Origin: Deinococcus hopiensis KR-140
GTDB lineage: Bacteria > Deinococcota > Deinococci > Deinococcales > Deinococcaceae
Direction: 5' to 3'
Assembly: GCA_943327755.2 (NCBI GenBank)
Contig: CALPYF020000065.1
Coordinates: 1 to 14,644 of the forward strand
Length of the DNA stretch: 14,644 nt
A model generated the notes under the pieces. The model was not told the origin of the DNA. It was given only the letters and a program-made list of their open reading frames with translations, and did not search any database. Each line of letters opens with the position of its first letter. Position 1 is the first letter of the stretch. Positions 1-7,937 of this stretch are shown piece after piece. The position numbers and the translations under genes are program-made.

Positions 1-698
1 GCCATCCCCACAGGCGTGGGGAACTCTCTCATTCCAGGGTTAAGGTGCTAGCGGTCCTCGGGCCATCCCCACAGGCGTGGGGAACTCCCCATCTCTTGGT
101 CTGCCGACCCCTCCACGGCCGGGCCATCCCCACAGGCGTGGGGAACTCGGCGGGACGGGGGCGGGGGCGTCGGGGTCCGGCGGGCCATCCCCACAGGCGT
201 GGGGAACTCCCAACTCCCCCCCGTCCTAGACGGGGTTTTTTCGGGCCATCCCCACAGGCGTGGGGAACTCCAGAATGCGCTCGCTCATGGTGTGCTCCTG
301 GGCGGGCCATCCCCACAGGCGTGGGGAACTCGACCCAAGGAGAACTGACATGCCCGGAATGGACGGGCCATCCCCACAGGCGTGGGGAACTCGTCTGGCG
401 CACTGAGTTCAGCATCTCGGGGGACGGGCCATCCCCACAGGCGTGGGGAACTCCCTGAAGGTCGTCAGGACATACCGCGCGCGGTCCGGGCCATCCCCAC
501 AGGCGTGGGGAACTCAAGACGGGGGCCGCACGCCCGCCAGCATCATCCGGGCCATCCCCACAGGCGTGGGGAACTCAACATCGGGCGCGGCGGCCGGAAC
601 ACCATGTACGGGCCATCCCCACAGGCGTGGGGAACTCCCATTGACGCAGGGTGAGATTCAGGGCCGGGCCGGGCCATCCCCACAGGCGTGGGGAACTC
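1..698 (-). CRISPR. CRISPR array 1, type I-E, 12 repeats seen (first one cut by the window edge)
   Basis: Identical 29-bp repeats end at 26, 87, 148, 209, 270, 331, 392, 453, 515, 576, 637 and 698. Spacers are 32 bp, except 454-486, which is 33 bp. In crRNA sense (minus strand) the repeat begins GAGTTCCCC and ends ATGGCCCG. Its core, TCCCCAC-GCCT-GTGGGGA, forms a 7-bp stem with a 4-nt loop. By analogy with E. coli I-E, Cas6e would cut after base 21 and leave the 8-nt handle AUGGCCCG. The leader end is at the right (698), next to cas2, so the newest spacer is 638-669. The array continues left of the window. The invariant last G of the repeat is where the PAM-derived base sits in E. coli I-E. 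Open frames through this region are artefacts of the 61-bp periodicity. Confidence 0.99.
210..241 (+). terminator. Spacer that reads as an intrinsic terminator on the plus strand
   Basis: Within this spacer, bases 219-225 (CCCCGTC) pair perfectly with 229-235 (GACGGGG) around loop CTA. Six T (236-241) follow directly, up to the repeat. This is a textbook rho-independent terminator on the plus strand, antisense to crRNA transcription. It was probably captured from a phage or plasmid terminator. It could stop antisense transcription through the array, but that role is speculative. In the crRNA the guide would fold on itself. Confidence 0.6.
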
Positions 699-766
699 AC
701 TTCAGAAACACGAAGTGGAACATACGCGTGACCCCAGAAGGTATCTGCTCAGGGGGTGGATGCGCC
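699..766 (-). promoter_or_regulatory. Leader of CRISPR array 1
   Basis: This 68-bp gap separates the cas2 stop codon from the first repeat, the standard leader position. The 14 bp touching the repeat (minus strand CGTGTTTCTGAAGT, 699-712) are identical to those in front of array 2. A second block, GATACCTTC at 737-745 (-47 to -39), matches GACACCTTC at the same distance in the other leader. The sequence between the blocks is not conserved. These are probably the sites where Cas1-Cas2 recognises the integration point. A TANNNT element, TATGTT (719-724), could be a -10 for array transcription, but no clear -35 accompanies it. Read-through from the cas operon is also possible. Confidence 0.8.
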
Positions 767-1099
767 TTACAATTTGTCATCGTCCTCGGGAGGGTCGTAT
801 TCCCCCTGCAATTCTGCATGACGGGCGTTCCGAACGGCAACCAGTTGGAATCCGTCTAGGTTGACGAGGGTGCGGCGGGGGTCGCCGTGCAGGCGGATGG
901 CGAAACCCTGCTCGTTACTCGCGCGGTAGAGCTGAGTGCAGCGGCCGGTGCGCGCGTACTGCACGACCTTGTCCCAGAGCAGGTCGCGGACGAGTGCGGT
1001 GGTGTTGCCGACGTATACGCCGGGTTGGACTTCGATCAGCCAACGGCTGAGTTCGCCACGCAGGCTGGGTGGGACGGCTTCGAGGGTCATGACGATCAT
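767..1099 (-). CDS. cas2: CRISPR-associated endoribonuclease/adaptation protein Cas2, type I-E
   Basis: This 110-residue protein is the structural partner of Cas1 in the spacer integration complex. A Cas2 dimer bridges two Cas1 dimers and holds the prespacer. It aligns well with E. coli Cas2e: the N-terminal strand MIVMTLEAVPP, then LRGELSRWLIEV and GVYVG (about residues 13-31), and VNLDGFQLV near residue 84. It is longer than the E. coli protein because of a short acidic tail ending EDDDKL. The ATG at 1097-1099 overlaps the cas1 stop as ATGA, so translation is probably coupled. No strong Shine-Dalgarno is visible. It is the last gene of the operon; the leader and array 1 follow. Confidence 0.97.
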   Translation of the reverse strand: MIVMTLEAVPPSLRGELSRWLIEVQPGVYVGNTTALVRDLLWDKVVQYARTGRCTQLYRASNEQGFAIRLHGDPRRTLVNLDGFQLVAVRNARHAELQGEYDPPEDDDKL

Positions 1100-2022
1100 G
1101 CGTGATTGATGCCGCCCTGGACGTCGCCTTCAGGGTCCCAGAGATCACCGGGAGCAGTGGATTCGAGGTCGTGCTGGTCGCCTCCGAGGAGGTGGTGGAG
1201 GTCGGCGGCCATCCGTTCGAGGAGGCGCAGGTTGGTCATATGGTCGCGTAGGCCGGTGCGGACGCGACGTTCCAAGTCGTCGCCTGGGGTGGCCGCCTCG
1301 CGGAAGGCGATGGGAAGGACGACTTCGATCTTGTAGAGGTCGGCAATGTCGTACACGAAGGACAGCATTTTGCCGGTGTGAACGAAACCTAGGGCGGGGC
1401 TGTAACCGGTGGCGAGAATAGCGGCGTGCGCAAGGCCGTACACGCAGGCGTTGCCGGCGCTGAGTGCTTTGTTGATGGGGGTTGCGCGGTTCCAGTCGCT
1501 CTGCTTGTACTGGCGTTGTTCCCATTTCACGCCATGTGCCTGGCTGTAGCGGGCGTAGGCATCGCGGACACGCGCGCCCTCGTGACCGCGGATCTGCGCG
1601 AGGGTAAGCCCGTCCGGGAGACCCTGGGGGAATCGCATGGTGTACATCTGCCGGACGACGCGCAGGCGACTGTCCGGGTTGGCCCACAGGCGGACCTGTT
1701 GCTGGAGGCGGGCGGCGCTGCGGGTCTCGCCGATCCCGCTGGCGTACAGGCGCACGCCGCCCTCCCCGACCCAGAGGAGGGAGCAGCCGGTGTCGGAGAG
1801 GGCTTTGACCGCTTCGTGACTGACAGAGCAGCCAGGGCCGAGCAGCAGAACGCTGAGGCTGGCGGCGGGCAGGGTGACCATGCCGTCAGGGTGGTAGGCG
1901 CGCACGCCGCGTCCGTCCTGTTCGAGGCGGGTGTGTTCGAGGTAGAGGTATGTGGTGCCATCGCGAAATTTGGGGAGTGCCCGGAGGTTCTGGCGCCCCC
2001 AGACGACGCCCTGCCCGGTCAT
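1096..2022 (-). CDS. cas1: CRISPR-associated integrase Cas1, type I-E
   Basis: This 308-residue metal-dependent integrase inserts prespacers at the leader-repeat junction. The catalytic triad of E. coli Cas1 (E141, H208, D221) corresponds to E148 (in RGHEGARV), H215 (GFVHTGKM) and D228 (YDIADLYK), all offset by the same seven residues, so the enzyme looks intact. The N-terminal beta domain includes LLLGPGCSVSHEAVK (about 59-73). The C-terminal tail after about residue 285 is acidic and low in complexity, as often seen in I-E Cas1. The ATG (2020-2022) overlaps the cas6e stop as ATGA, and the gene's TGA overlaps the cas2 start in the same way. Confidence 0.98.
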   Translation of the reverse strand: MTGQGVVWGRQNLRALPKFRDGTTYLYLEHTRLEQDGRGVRAYHPDGMVTLPAASLSVLLLGPGCSVSHEAVKALSDTGCSLLWVGEGGVRLYASGIGETRSAARLQQQVRLWANPDSRLRVVRQMYTMRFPQGLPDGLTLAQIRGHEGARVRDAYARYSQAHGVKWEQRQYKQSDWNRATPINKALSAGNACVYGLAHAAILATGYSPALGFVHTGKMLSFVYDIADLYKIEVVLPIAFREAATPGDDLERRVRTGLRDHMTNLRLLERMAADLHHLLGGDQHDLESTAPGDLWDPEGDVQGGINHA

Positions 2023-2690
2023 GGGGCGAGGCTCAGGAGGCCGCAGCCGAGGCTCTTGGCGTGCCCGAGTCCTTCCCGGACGGCCCGTTCCAAGTTGGCG
2101 GCGTTCACGACCTGCAAGGCCCCTTCGAAGGTGACGGTGTGCAGGGTGATGAGTTGCCTGCCCTTGCGGGTGCGGGTGCGTCCGGCGCGAGTGATGTCGG
2201 CGCCCAGGACATCGAATCCGGCGCGGCTGCCCTGCCGGTCCAGCCAGTCGAGCTGCTCTTCGGGACGGTGCAGGCCGTGGCGGGCGCTGCGACCCTGTTC
2301 ATCCTGGCGGCGGACGGTGACGTTGGCGTGCAGTCGGAAGTGCAACACGCGGCCAGGTGTCAGAGCTGGGGTTAGGTCGAGGGTGCGGACGTTCCACCCA
2401 GTCAGGTATTCAGGGTCGCGGGCGTTCAGGGCGCCCCAGTCGGGCGGCGTCACGCTCTGCACAAGGAGGGCGGGTGTAGGTTCCCCGGTCTGAGGATCGA
2501 GGGTCAGGTCCTGCCGCCACAGCAGACGCTCCCCGTCCGGGAGGGGCGTCTCGGCGTGCCCGGCGCCGGGGAAAGCCCAGCGCAGCGTCTGGTGCAGGGC
2601 GTAGGGGCTGCTCAGGTCGCGGGAGGCGTGGCGGTGCCGTTCATTCACGTGAAGGCGGGACAGGTGCAGGGGGGCGGTGAGGGTCGTCAC
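2019..2690 (-). CDS. cas6e: Cas6e (Cse3/CasE), pre-crRNA endoribonuclease of Cascade
   Basis: Cas6e cuts the pre-crRNA at the base of the repeat hairpin and stays bound to the 3' handle as a Cascade subunit. I chose the GTG at 2688-2690 (223 residues). It overlaps the cas5e stop as GTGA, like every other junction in the operon, and a strong GGAGG lies 7 nt upstream (2698-2702). A longer upstream in-frame GTG would add a poorly conserved extension. The N-terminal fold LHLSRLHVN is followed by YALHQTLRW, where Y30 and H33 sit like the catalytic Tyr/His pair of characterised Cas6e. The C-terminal glycine-rich motif AKSLGCGLLSLAP matches E. coli CasE almost exactly. Confidence 0.96.
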   Translation of the reverse strand: MTTLTAPLHLSRLHVNERHRHASRDLSSPYALHQTLRWAFPGAGHAETPLPDGERLLWRQDLTLDPQTGEPTPALLVQSVTPPDWGALNARDPEYLTGWNVRTLDLTPALTPGRVLHFRLHANVTVRRQDEQGRSARHGLHRPEEQLDWLDRQGSRAGFDVLGADITRAGRTRTRKGRQLITLHTVTFEGALQVVNAANLERAVREGLGHAKSLGCGLLSLAP

Positions 2691-3366
2691 GCGGGAACCT
2701 CCGGTGTGGCATGCAGGTGCGGGAGGGGTTCGGCCCACTGGAGGACGTCCCTCAGGGCGTACCGACGTTCGCTGAAGGGCGCGCTGGGATCGTCCCGGCG
2801 TTCGCCGGGTGTGGCGTGGCGGGGCGGGTCGCTGACCTCGTGGGTGTCCACGATCAGGCGGTAGGGACTGTCCGTCTGATTGGAGGCGCGGCGCAGGGTC
2901 GGCGCGTGCCGCAGGGCGTCCAGCAGCCCCAGTGGCCGCAGGGCGTCCGGGTACCAGACGGGTGTGCCCGGCACGAAGGCCTTGCGGCCCAGGCTGAGCG
3001 GCCAGTGAGGATTTTTCAGGGCAGCGTGCAGGTCGCGCAGCAGTTCCGGGTCGCCATGCAGGGCTGACCAGAAGGCGGCGTCAGACAGGTAGGCGCGGCG
3101 GGTCAGGCTGGTGTGCGTGCCCCGCTGCCCTGGGTGCAACTGCGCGGTGTGGTAGTCGTGCATTAGGACGCCAGGGCGGTCGACCCGCACGCCGAACGCC
3201 AGAGCGCTCAGGTGCGTGACGGGTTCGGCCCGGTCGATGCCCAGCGCGGCGGCGCACAGGCCCAGGACGCCGCTCTTGCTGGGTTCGCTTTCCGTGTCGC
3301 GGTCATCGAAGCGGCTGCGGGTGCCCCAGGACTGCATGGGGCCAGCCAGGGGAATCAGGAGGGTGT

Positions 3367-3370
<4 letters not shown>
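2687..3370 (-). CDS. cas5e: Cas5e (CasD), Cascade subunit that caps the crRNA 5' handle
   Basis: Cas5e binds the 8-nt 5' handle of the crRNA and closes one end of the Cas7 backbone, next to Cse1. The 227-residue protein begins with the family signature: a hydrophobic strand, then LAGPMQSWG (residues 8-16), and SGVLGLCAAALGI at about 33-45, matching E. coli CasD. A conserved MHDYHTAQ stretch lies near residue 74. The start is GTG (3368-3370), overlapping the cas7e TGA as GTGA, with a weak GAAGG upstream. It follows cas7e directly, the standard I-E order. Confidence 0.96.
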
Positions 3371-4538
<1,168 letters not shown>

Positions 4539-4542
<4 letters not shown>

Positions 4543-5189
4543 AGACGGTCTCCTTCGTCCTCATCCGGGACGGCGGTGTCGAAGAGGGCGGGTGGCGTAA
4601 CGGTGGTGGTCTGAGCCGCGCCGTCTGTATCAGCGGCCGGGGTGCTGCTGATGCGTTCGGCGGTGCGGTAGAAGTCCCGCGCCCAGGTCTTGCGGACGCG
4701 TTCACCGGCGGTGTCGTGCTCCCACCAGTTCACGTCCTCCATGAGACGAACCCAGTCGGGCGTGCGCGAATCGGCGTTCAGGAGCGTCACCGCCTGCCTG
4801 AGCGCGTACGGCAATCCGTCCGCGTCGGCGTCGAGCAGGGACAGGAAGCGCTTCTCGGTGCTGGGCCGCTGATCCTGCGCGAGGTACAGGTCGCCGAACG
4901 TCTCCCCGAACGACAGGCGGTGATCCGGGGCGGGCGTCTCTTCACCTGTGCCGTCGGGCCGCTCGACCAGGGCGTACAGGCCTGAAACGAGCGCCAGCGC
5001 CCGCCACTGCCGGTCATGCGAGACATTCAGGCCCGAACGCAGGAAGATACCCTCCAGCCACGGGACGCTCTGACCAGGCGTGTCGTCCCCCAGCGAGCGG
5101 CGCAGCCGGGCCAGCTGGCCCCGGTCTAGTCGCGAGAGGTTCAGCACCAGCCGTTCAAATGGCGTGGCAGTTGGTGTGGCGGTTGTCAT
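4539..5189 (-). CDS. cse2: Cse2 (CasB/Cas11e), small subunit of Cascade
   Basis: Cse2 is the helical small subunit that forms a dimer along the Cascade belly and stabilises the R-loop. The 216-residue protein shows the family core: FERLVLNLSRLDRGQLARLRR (residues 11-31), EKRFLSLLDADADGLPYALR and WWEHDTAGERVRKTWARDFY. E. coli CasB is 160 residues. The excess here is largely a low-complexity, acidic Thr/Pro/Asp-rich C-terminal tail from about residue 177. The ATG (5187-5189) has GGAGG 7 nt upstream and overlaps the cse1 stop as ATGA. Confidence 0.95.
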
Positions 5190-6835
5190 GAATGAACCTC
5201 CGGTGCAGGCGAGCTCATGCGTGGTGCGGCATTCAGAGCAGCAAGCGCGCAGTCGAGGATGCTCTGAGGGCTCGGTTGGTATTTCCCGTCTGTGCGTCGC
5301 GGCCGGAATGCGAATCCCAGCACCTGACCGTCCCCACCTGCTCCCTGCACATTCATGGCCCAGGCCGCGCGGGCCTCACGGGTCACGCTGTCCCGCCAGG
5401 CAGTCGAAGCCTCTTCCGGCGAATCCAGTTCGGCCAGAAACACCCGGAACGGAGCTTCTAGCGCCGCCCAGTACGCCCCCAAACCAGGAAGTGTCTGCGC
5501 GAGGTTCCGCACGTCGTCCTTGTGTGGCTCTCGCTCACCGCCTCGCGACACGACCTCGGCAGCCAGTCGAAGGGTGGCGTGGTTGAGTGCCAGTGCAGTT
5601 GCCCGGGCCACGTCCAATGAACGATTCACTTCGGTGATGAACGCTTCCGGATCAGTGATGAATGCGTGTGGGAACGCGTAGCTCTCCTGCCGGTACGCGA
5701 AGGCTTTCCCCTGATCACTGAGGAGGCCGGTCACCGTCACAGACGTGCCTTGAGGAGCTGACGCAGCATCCAGCACTGCGCGGGCGTGGGTCAGCGTGCC
5801 GGGTGGTTGGGAGCCCCGCTGCTCTCTATCAGGGTCCGCCAGCAGGGCGCTCAGGTCGCGCCACAGCAGCTGGTCACGTTTCAGCTTGAGCGGGAACCGC
5901 TCTGGCCGCTTCGGGTCGGCTGGTGGCCGGAGCGTCACCATCGGGTCGACGTTGCTGCCGCTTCCCTCGGCCGTTCCTTCCAGTGGAATGCCCGCCGCGA
6001 ATCCGATGGACGTGACCTGCATCTCTCCTTCCCTGTTGAATTCAGGAATGAGCAGGACACTGCGGGACGGCCAGGTATACCGGTCAGCGCGGCCCGTGGG
6101 CACCTCACTCAGTTCGTCTTCGTAGAACCCCCGGACGCTTTGCACGGTCAGCGGCTCACGTTCCCACACGGCCCGGTCACTGTCCTGCCCTCCGTACACG
6201 GGCAGGTTCAGGCAGAGGGTTTCGTGTAGGTCGTTCCCTTGCGCGGCGGTCAGGGCCAGTGTGGCGACGGGAGCAGCCTTGGCAGCGGTCGTGAAGCGTT
6301 TGATCAGGCCGCCCAACAGGAACGTCTGCCCTTCGATCAGCCGGCGCGCGGCCTGCGCTGGTGTGAGGGCGTCGTTACGTTCGCCGCCGGGTCGCCCGGC
6401 AACGTTGAAGAGCGGCAGGGTGTTCGCACTGCCAACCTCGGTGCCCAGGCGCGTCCAGTGACTACGGTATTTTCCACCTTCGAGATCTAAGGTCAGGTCT
6501 CGCACCTGCCAGAAGGGTTTTTCTGGGTGGAACAGGTCGAAGTGGTCTTCCCAGGTCTGGAAGTACGCCACCAGGGTGTCTGTAGGAAAGCCGTTCCTGA
6601 ACCACTCAGCGGCCTGTTCGATGTTTTTCGGTCCCTGCAGGGCGCGGTGTAGCAGGGCAAGTGTCAGGCGGAGCAGCGCTACGGTGACCAGCGGGGACGG
6701 GTCGTCGATGCGGCTGTAGGTGCGGGCGTGCAGGATCAGGTCGCGCAGGCCGACTTCGCGGACGGAGTCACCGTTCAGGGGGCGGACGGGAATCCAGGGT
6801 TCGTGCAGCAGGTTGAAGGTGGGGGGGCTGTTCAC
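5186..6835 (-). CDS. cse1: Cse1 (CasA/Cas8e), large PAM-recognition subunit of Cascade
   Basis: Cse1 recognises the PAM, starts target unwinding and recruits Cas3. The 549-residue protein begins with the family motif FNLLHEPWIPVRP (residues 7-19). HPEKPFWQVRDL, about 100 residues in, is also typical of Cas8e. The C-terminal part, from about residue 400, is helical and fits the four-helix bundle. It is a little longer than E. coli CasA (502). The start is GTG (6833-6835), with AGGAG 6 nt upstream. This is the first cas gene of the operon, 29 bp after the WYL regulator, so the two are very likely co-transcribed. Confidence 0.97.
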   Translation of the reverse strand: MNSPPTFNLLHEPWIPVRPLNGDSVREVGLRDLILHARTYSRIDDPSPLVTVALLRLTLALLHRALQGPKNIEQAAEWFRNGFPTDTLVAYFQTWEDHFDLFHPEKPFWQVRDLTLDLEGGKYRSHWTRLGTEVGSANTLPLFNVAGRPGGERNDALTPAQAARRLIEGQTFLLGGLIKRFTTAAKAAPVATLALTAAQGNDLHETLCLNLPVYGGQDSDRAVWEREPLTVQSVRGFYEDELSEVPTGRADRYTWPSRSVLLIPEFNREGEMQVTSIGFAAGIPLEGTAEGSGSNVDPMVTLRPPADPKRPERFPLKLKRDQLLWRDLSALLADPDREQRGSQPPGTLTHARAVLDAASAPQGTSVTVTGLLSDQGKAFAYRQESYAFPHAFITDPEAFITEVNRSLDVARATALALNHATLRLAAEVVSRGGEREPHKDDVRNLAQTLPGLGAYWAALEAPFRVFLAELDSPEEASTAWRDSVTREARAAWAMNVQGAGGDGQVLGFAFRPRRTDGKYQPSPQSILDCALAALNAAPRMSSPAPEVHS

Positions 6836-6849
6836 GCTGTGCTCCTCAT
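6832..6849 (-). other. Possible five-codon mini-ORF coupled to the cse1 start
   Basis: An ATG at 6847-6849, preceded by GGAGGAACC (6850-6858), opens a frame encoding only MRSTA. Its TGA overlaps the cse1 GTG as GTGA, the same coupling used between the cas genes downstream. The AGGAG that serves cse1 lies inside this mini-ORF. It could be a translated leader that tunes or couples cse1 translation, or simply a chance by-product of two neighbouring Shine-Dalgarno sequences. Confidence 0.3.
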
Positions 6850-6864
6850 GGTTCCTCCGGTGAG

Positions 6865-7884
6865 TCAGGCGGTGTTGCGGGCGGGTGGGGTGTCGTAGCG
6901 GGCGAGGGTTTCACGCAGTTCGGCGAGCCACGCTTCGCGGACGTGCGGTGGGGAGAGGACTTCGGCGCGGGGGCCCCAGCCGAGCAGGAACGGCATGAGT
7001 TCGCGGGGCAGGCCTGTCTTGTCAGTACCGGCACGGAATTCGACTTCCACGTGCCCGTCGCGGCGGATGAGGGTGGCGTTCGGGAAGCCGCCTTCGAGGA
7101 TGCGGTACGCGGCTTCCGGGGCGAAACGGACGGTGACGGTGAGGGGGTTCTCGCTGCCGATCACGCCCCACGCGTCGCTCAGGAAGGCTTTGGGGTCGAA
7201 GTCGGGGTCGGGTTCGTAAGTGTCCTGGTGCAGGCTCAGGTTAGCCATCCGGGAGAGCTTGAAGGTGCGAACTTGACCGCGGCGGCGGCGTTCGAGCCCG
7301 ATGACGTACGGGGCGAGGTTGTTGCGGCTGATCTCAATGAAGTAAACGCACAGCTCGTTGCCGGTTTCGAGGTCGCCGTTGGGGCGGCGGTAGTCGAAGT
7401 TCAGGACCTGACCGTCCATCCAGGCGGCGGCAACCTGTTCCATCTGCCGTTCGGCGAAGGGGGTGGCGCCGGTGTCCTTGACGCTGGCGTTGAGGGTGTG
7501 CCGGATGCGTTCCGGGAGGGCCATGGAGATGCTGTGCAGGGCGTGGCGGTAGTGGCTGTTCAGGGCGGGGGAGTGGTGGTGCGCGAGGCGGATGGCGGCG
7601 TACGCGGCGAGTGCCTCGGCGGGGCGCAGGAGGGTGCCGTGTTTGGGGATGGAGTAGGCCTGCCCGGCGTGTTCGACGATGTCGTGGCCCATGCGTCGGA
7701 GGGCGTCGATGTCGCGCTGGATGCTGCGCTGGCCGACGTCGAAGCGGCGGGCGAGGTCGGCGGTGGTGCAGCGGCGGGCCTGAAGTTCATCCCGGAGGGC
7801 GCTGAGGCGTTTGGCTTTGTCCCAGGTTTTGGCCTGTCGGGGGTTGGGCGTACGTGGTGCGGGGCTTGATGTGGAGTCACCCAT
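6865..7884 (-). CDS. WYL-domain transcriptional regulator of the cas operon
   Basis: A 339-residue regulator. A winged helix-turn-helix spans about residues 24-80, with CTTADLARRFDVGQRSIQRD as the helix-turn-helix. A helical linker follows, then a WYL-type ligand-binding domain (about 150-220) containing LNFDYRRPNG and RTFKLSRM, and a WCX-like C-terminal domain (about 245-325). The signature W-Y-L position reads PYV, so the motif is divergent. WYL proteins commonly sense nucleotides or nucleic acids and regulate CRISPR and other anti-phage loci. Lying directly upstream of cse1 on the same strand, it probably controls the operon. The ATG (7882-7884) lacks a Shine-Dalgarno but sits 7 nt after a TANNNT -10 (TACGGT), suggesting a leaderless mRNA. 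Whether it activates or represses cannot be read from sequence. Confidence 0.9.
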   Translation of the reverse strand: MGDSTSSPAPRTPNPRQAKTWDKAKRLSALRDELQARRCTTADLARRFDVGQRSIQRDIDALRRMGHDIVEHAGQAYSIPKHGTLLRPAEALAAYAAIRLAHHHSPALNSHYRHALHSISMALPERIRHTLNASVKDTGATPFAERQMEQVAAAWMDGQVLNFDYRRPNGDLETGNELCVYFIEISRNNLAPYVIGLERRRRGQVRTFKLSRMANLSLHQDTYEPDPDFDPKAFLSDAWGVIGSENPLTVTVRFAPEAAYRILEGGFPNATLIRRDGHVEVEFRAGTDKTGLPRELMPFLLGWGPRAEVLSPPHVREAWLAELRETLARYDTPPARNTA

Positions 7885-7891
7885 AAGCCGT

Positions 7892-7921
7892 ACCGTACGG
7901 GGACACTGTCTCAGTTCTGTC
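7892..7921 (-). promoter_or_regulatory. Probable leaderless promoter of the WYL-cas operon with a SARP-like direct-repeat operator
   Basis: The -10 candidate TACGGT occupies 7897-7892, and 7 nt separate it from the WYL ATG. There is no acceptable -35 at the right distance. Instead, two GACAG repeats (7921-7917 and 7910-7906) lie exactly 11 bp apart, and exactly 8 nt separate the second from the -10. OmpR/SARP-type activators are known to bind heptamer direct repeats with 11-bp period just upstream of the -10. A perfect 8-bp palindrome, CCGTACGG (7893-7900), overlaps the -10 and could be a separate repressor site, for example for the WYL protein. Confidence 0.5.
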
Positions 7922-7937
7922 GCACTCGGTCAAAGAT

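Noticed and set aside
29..859. Several overlapping open frames on both strands across array 1, with repeated motifs such as SPRLWGWP and PHRRGEL
   Set aside because: They are translations of the CRISPR repeat in different frames; the repeat contains ATG GCC, which creates false starts. There are no ribosome sites and no conserved protein.
1426..2493. 355-codon plus-strand open frame over cas1 and cas6e
   Set aside because: It spans two well-supported genes on the other strand and is typical of high-GC shadow frames.
2691..2738. GTG-started N-terminal extension of Cas6e
   Set aside because: The GTG at 2688-2690 has GGAGG at ideal distance and the GTGA overlap; the extension does not resemble Cas6e.
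6943..7869. 308-codon open frame antisense to the WYL gene
   Set aside because: Shadow frame with Gly/Val/Ala-rich composition; the opposite strand encodes a clear HTH-WYL protein.
7928..7933. TTGACC as a -35 box for the WYL-cas promoter
   Set aside because: It lies 30 nt from the best -10 (TACGGT); paired at 17 nt it faces only GACAGT, a poor -10.
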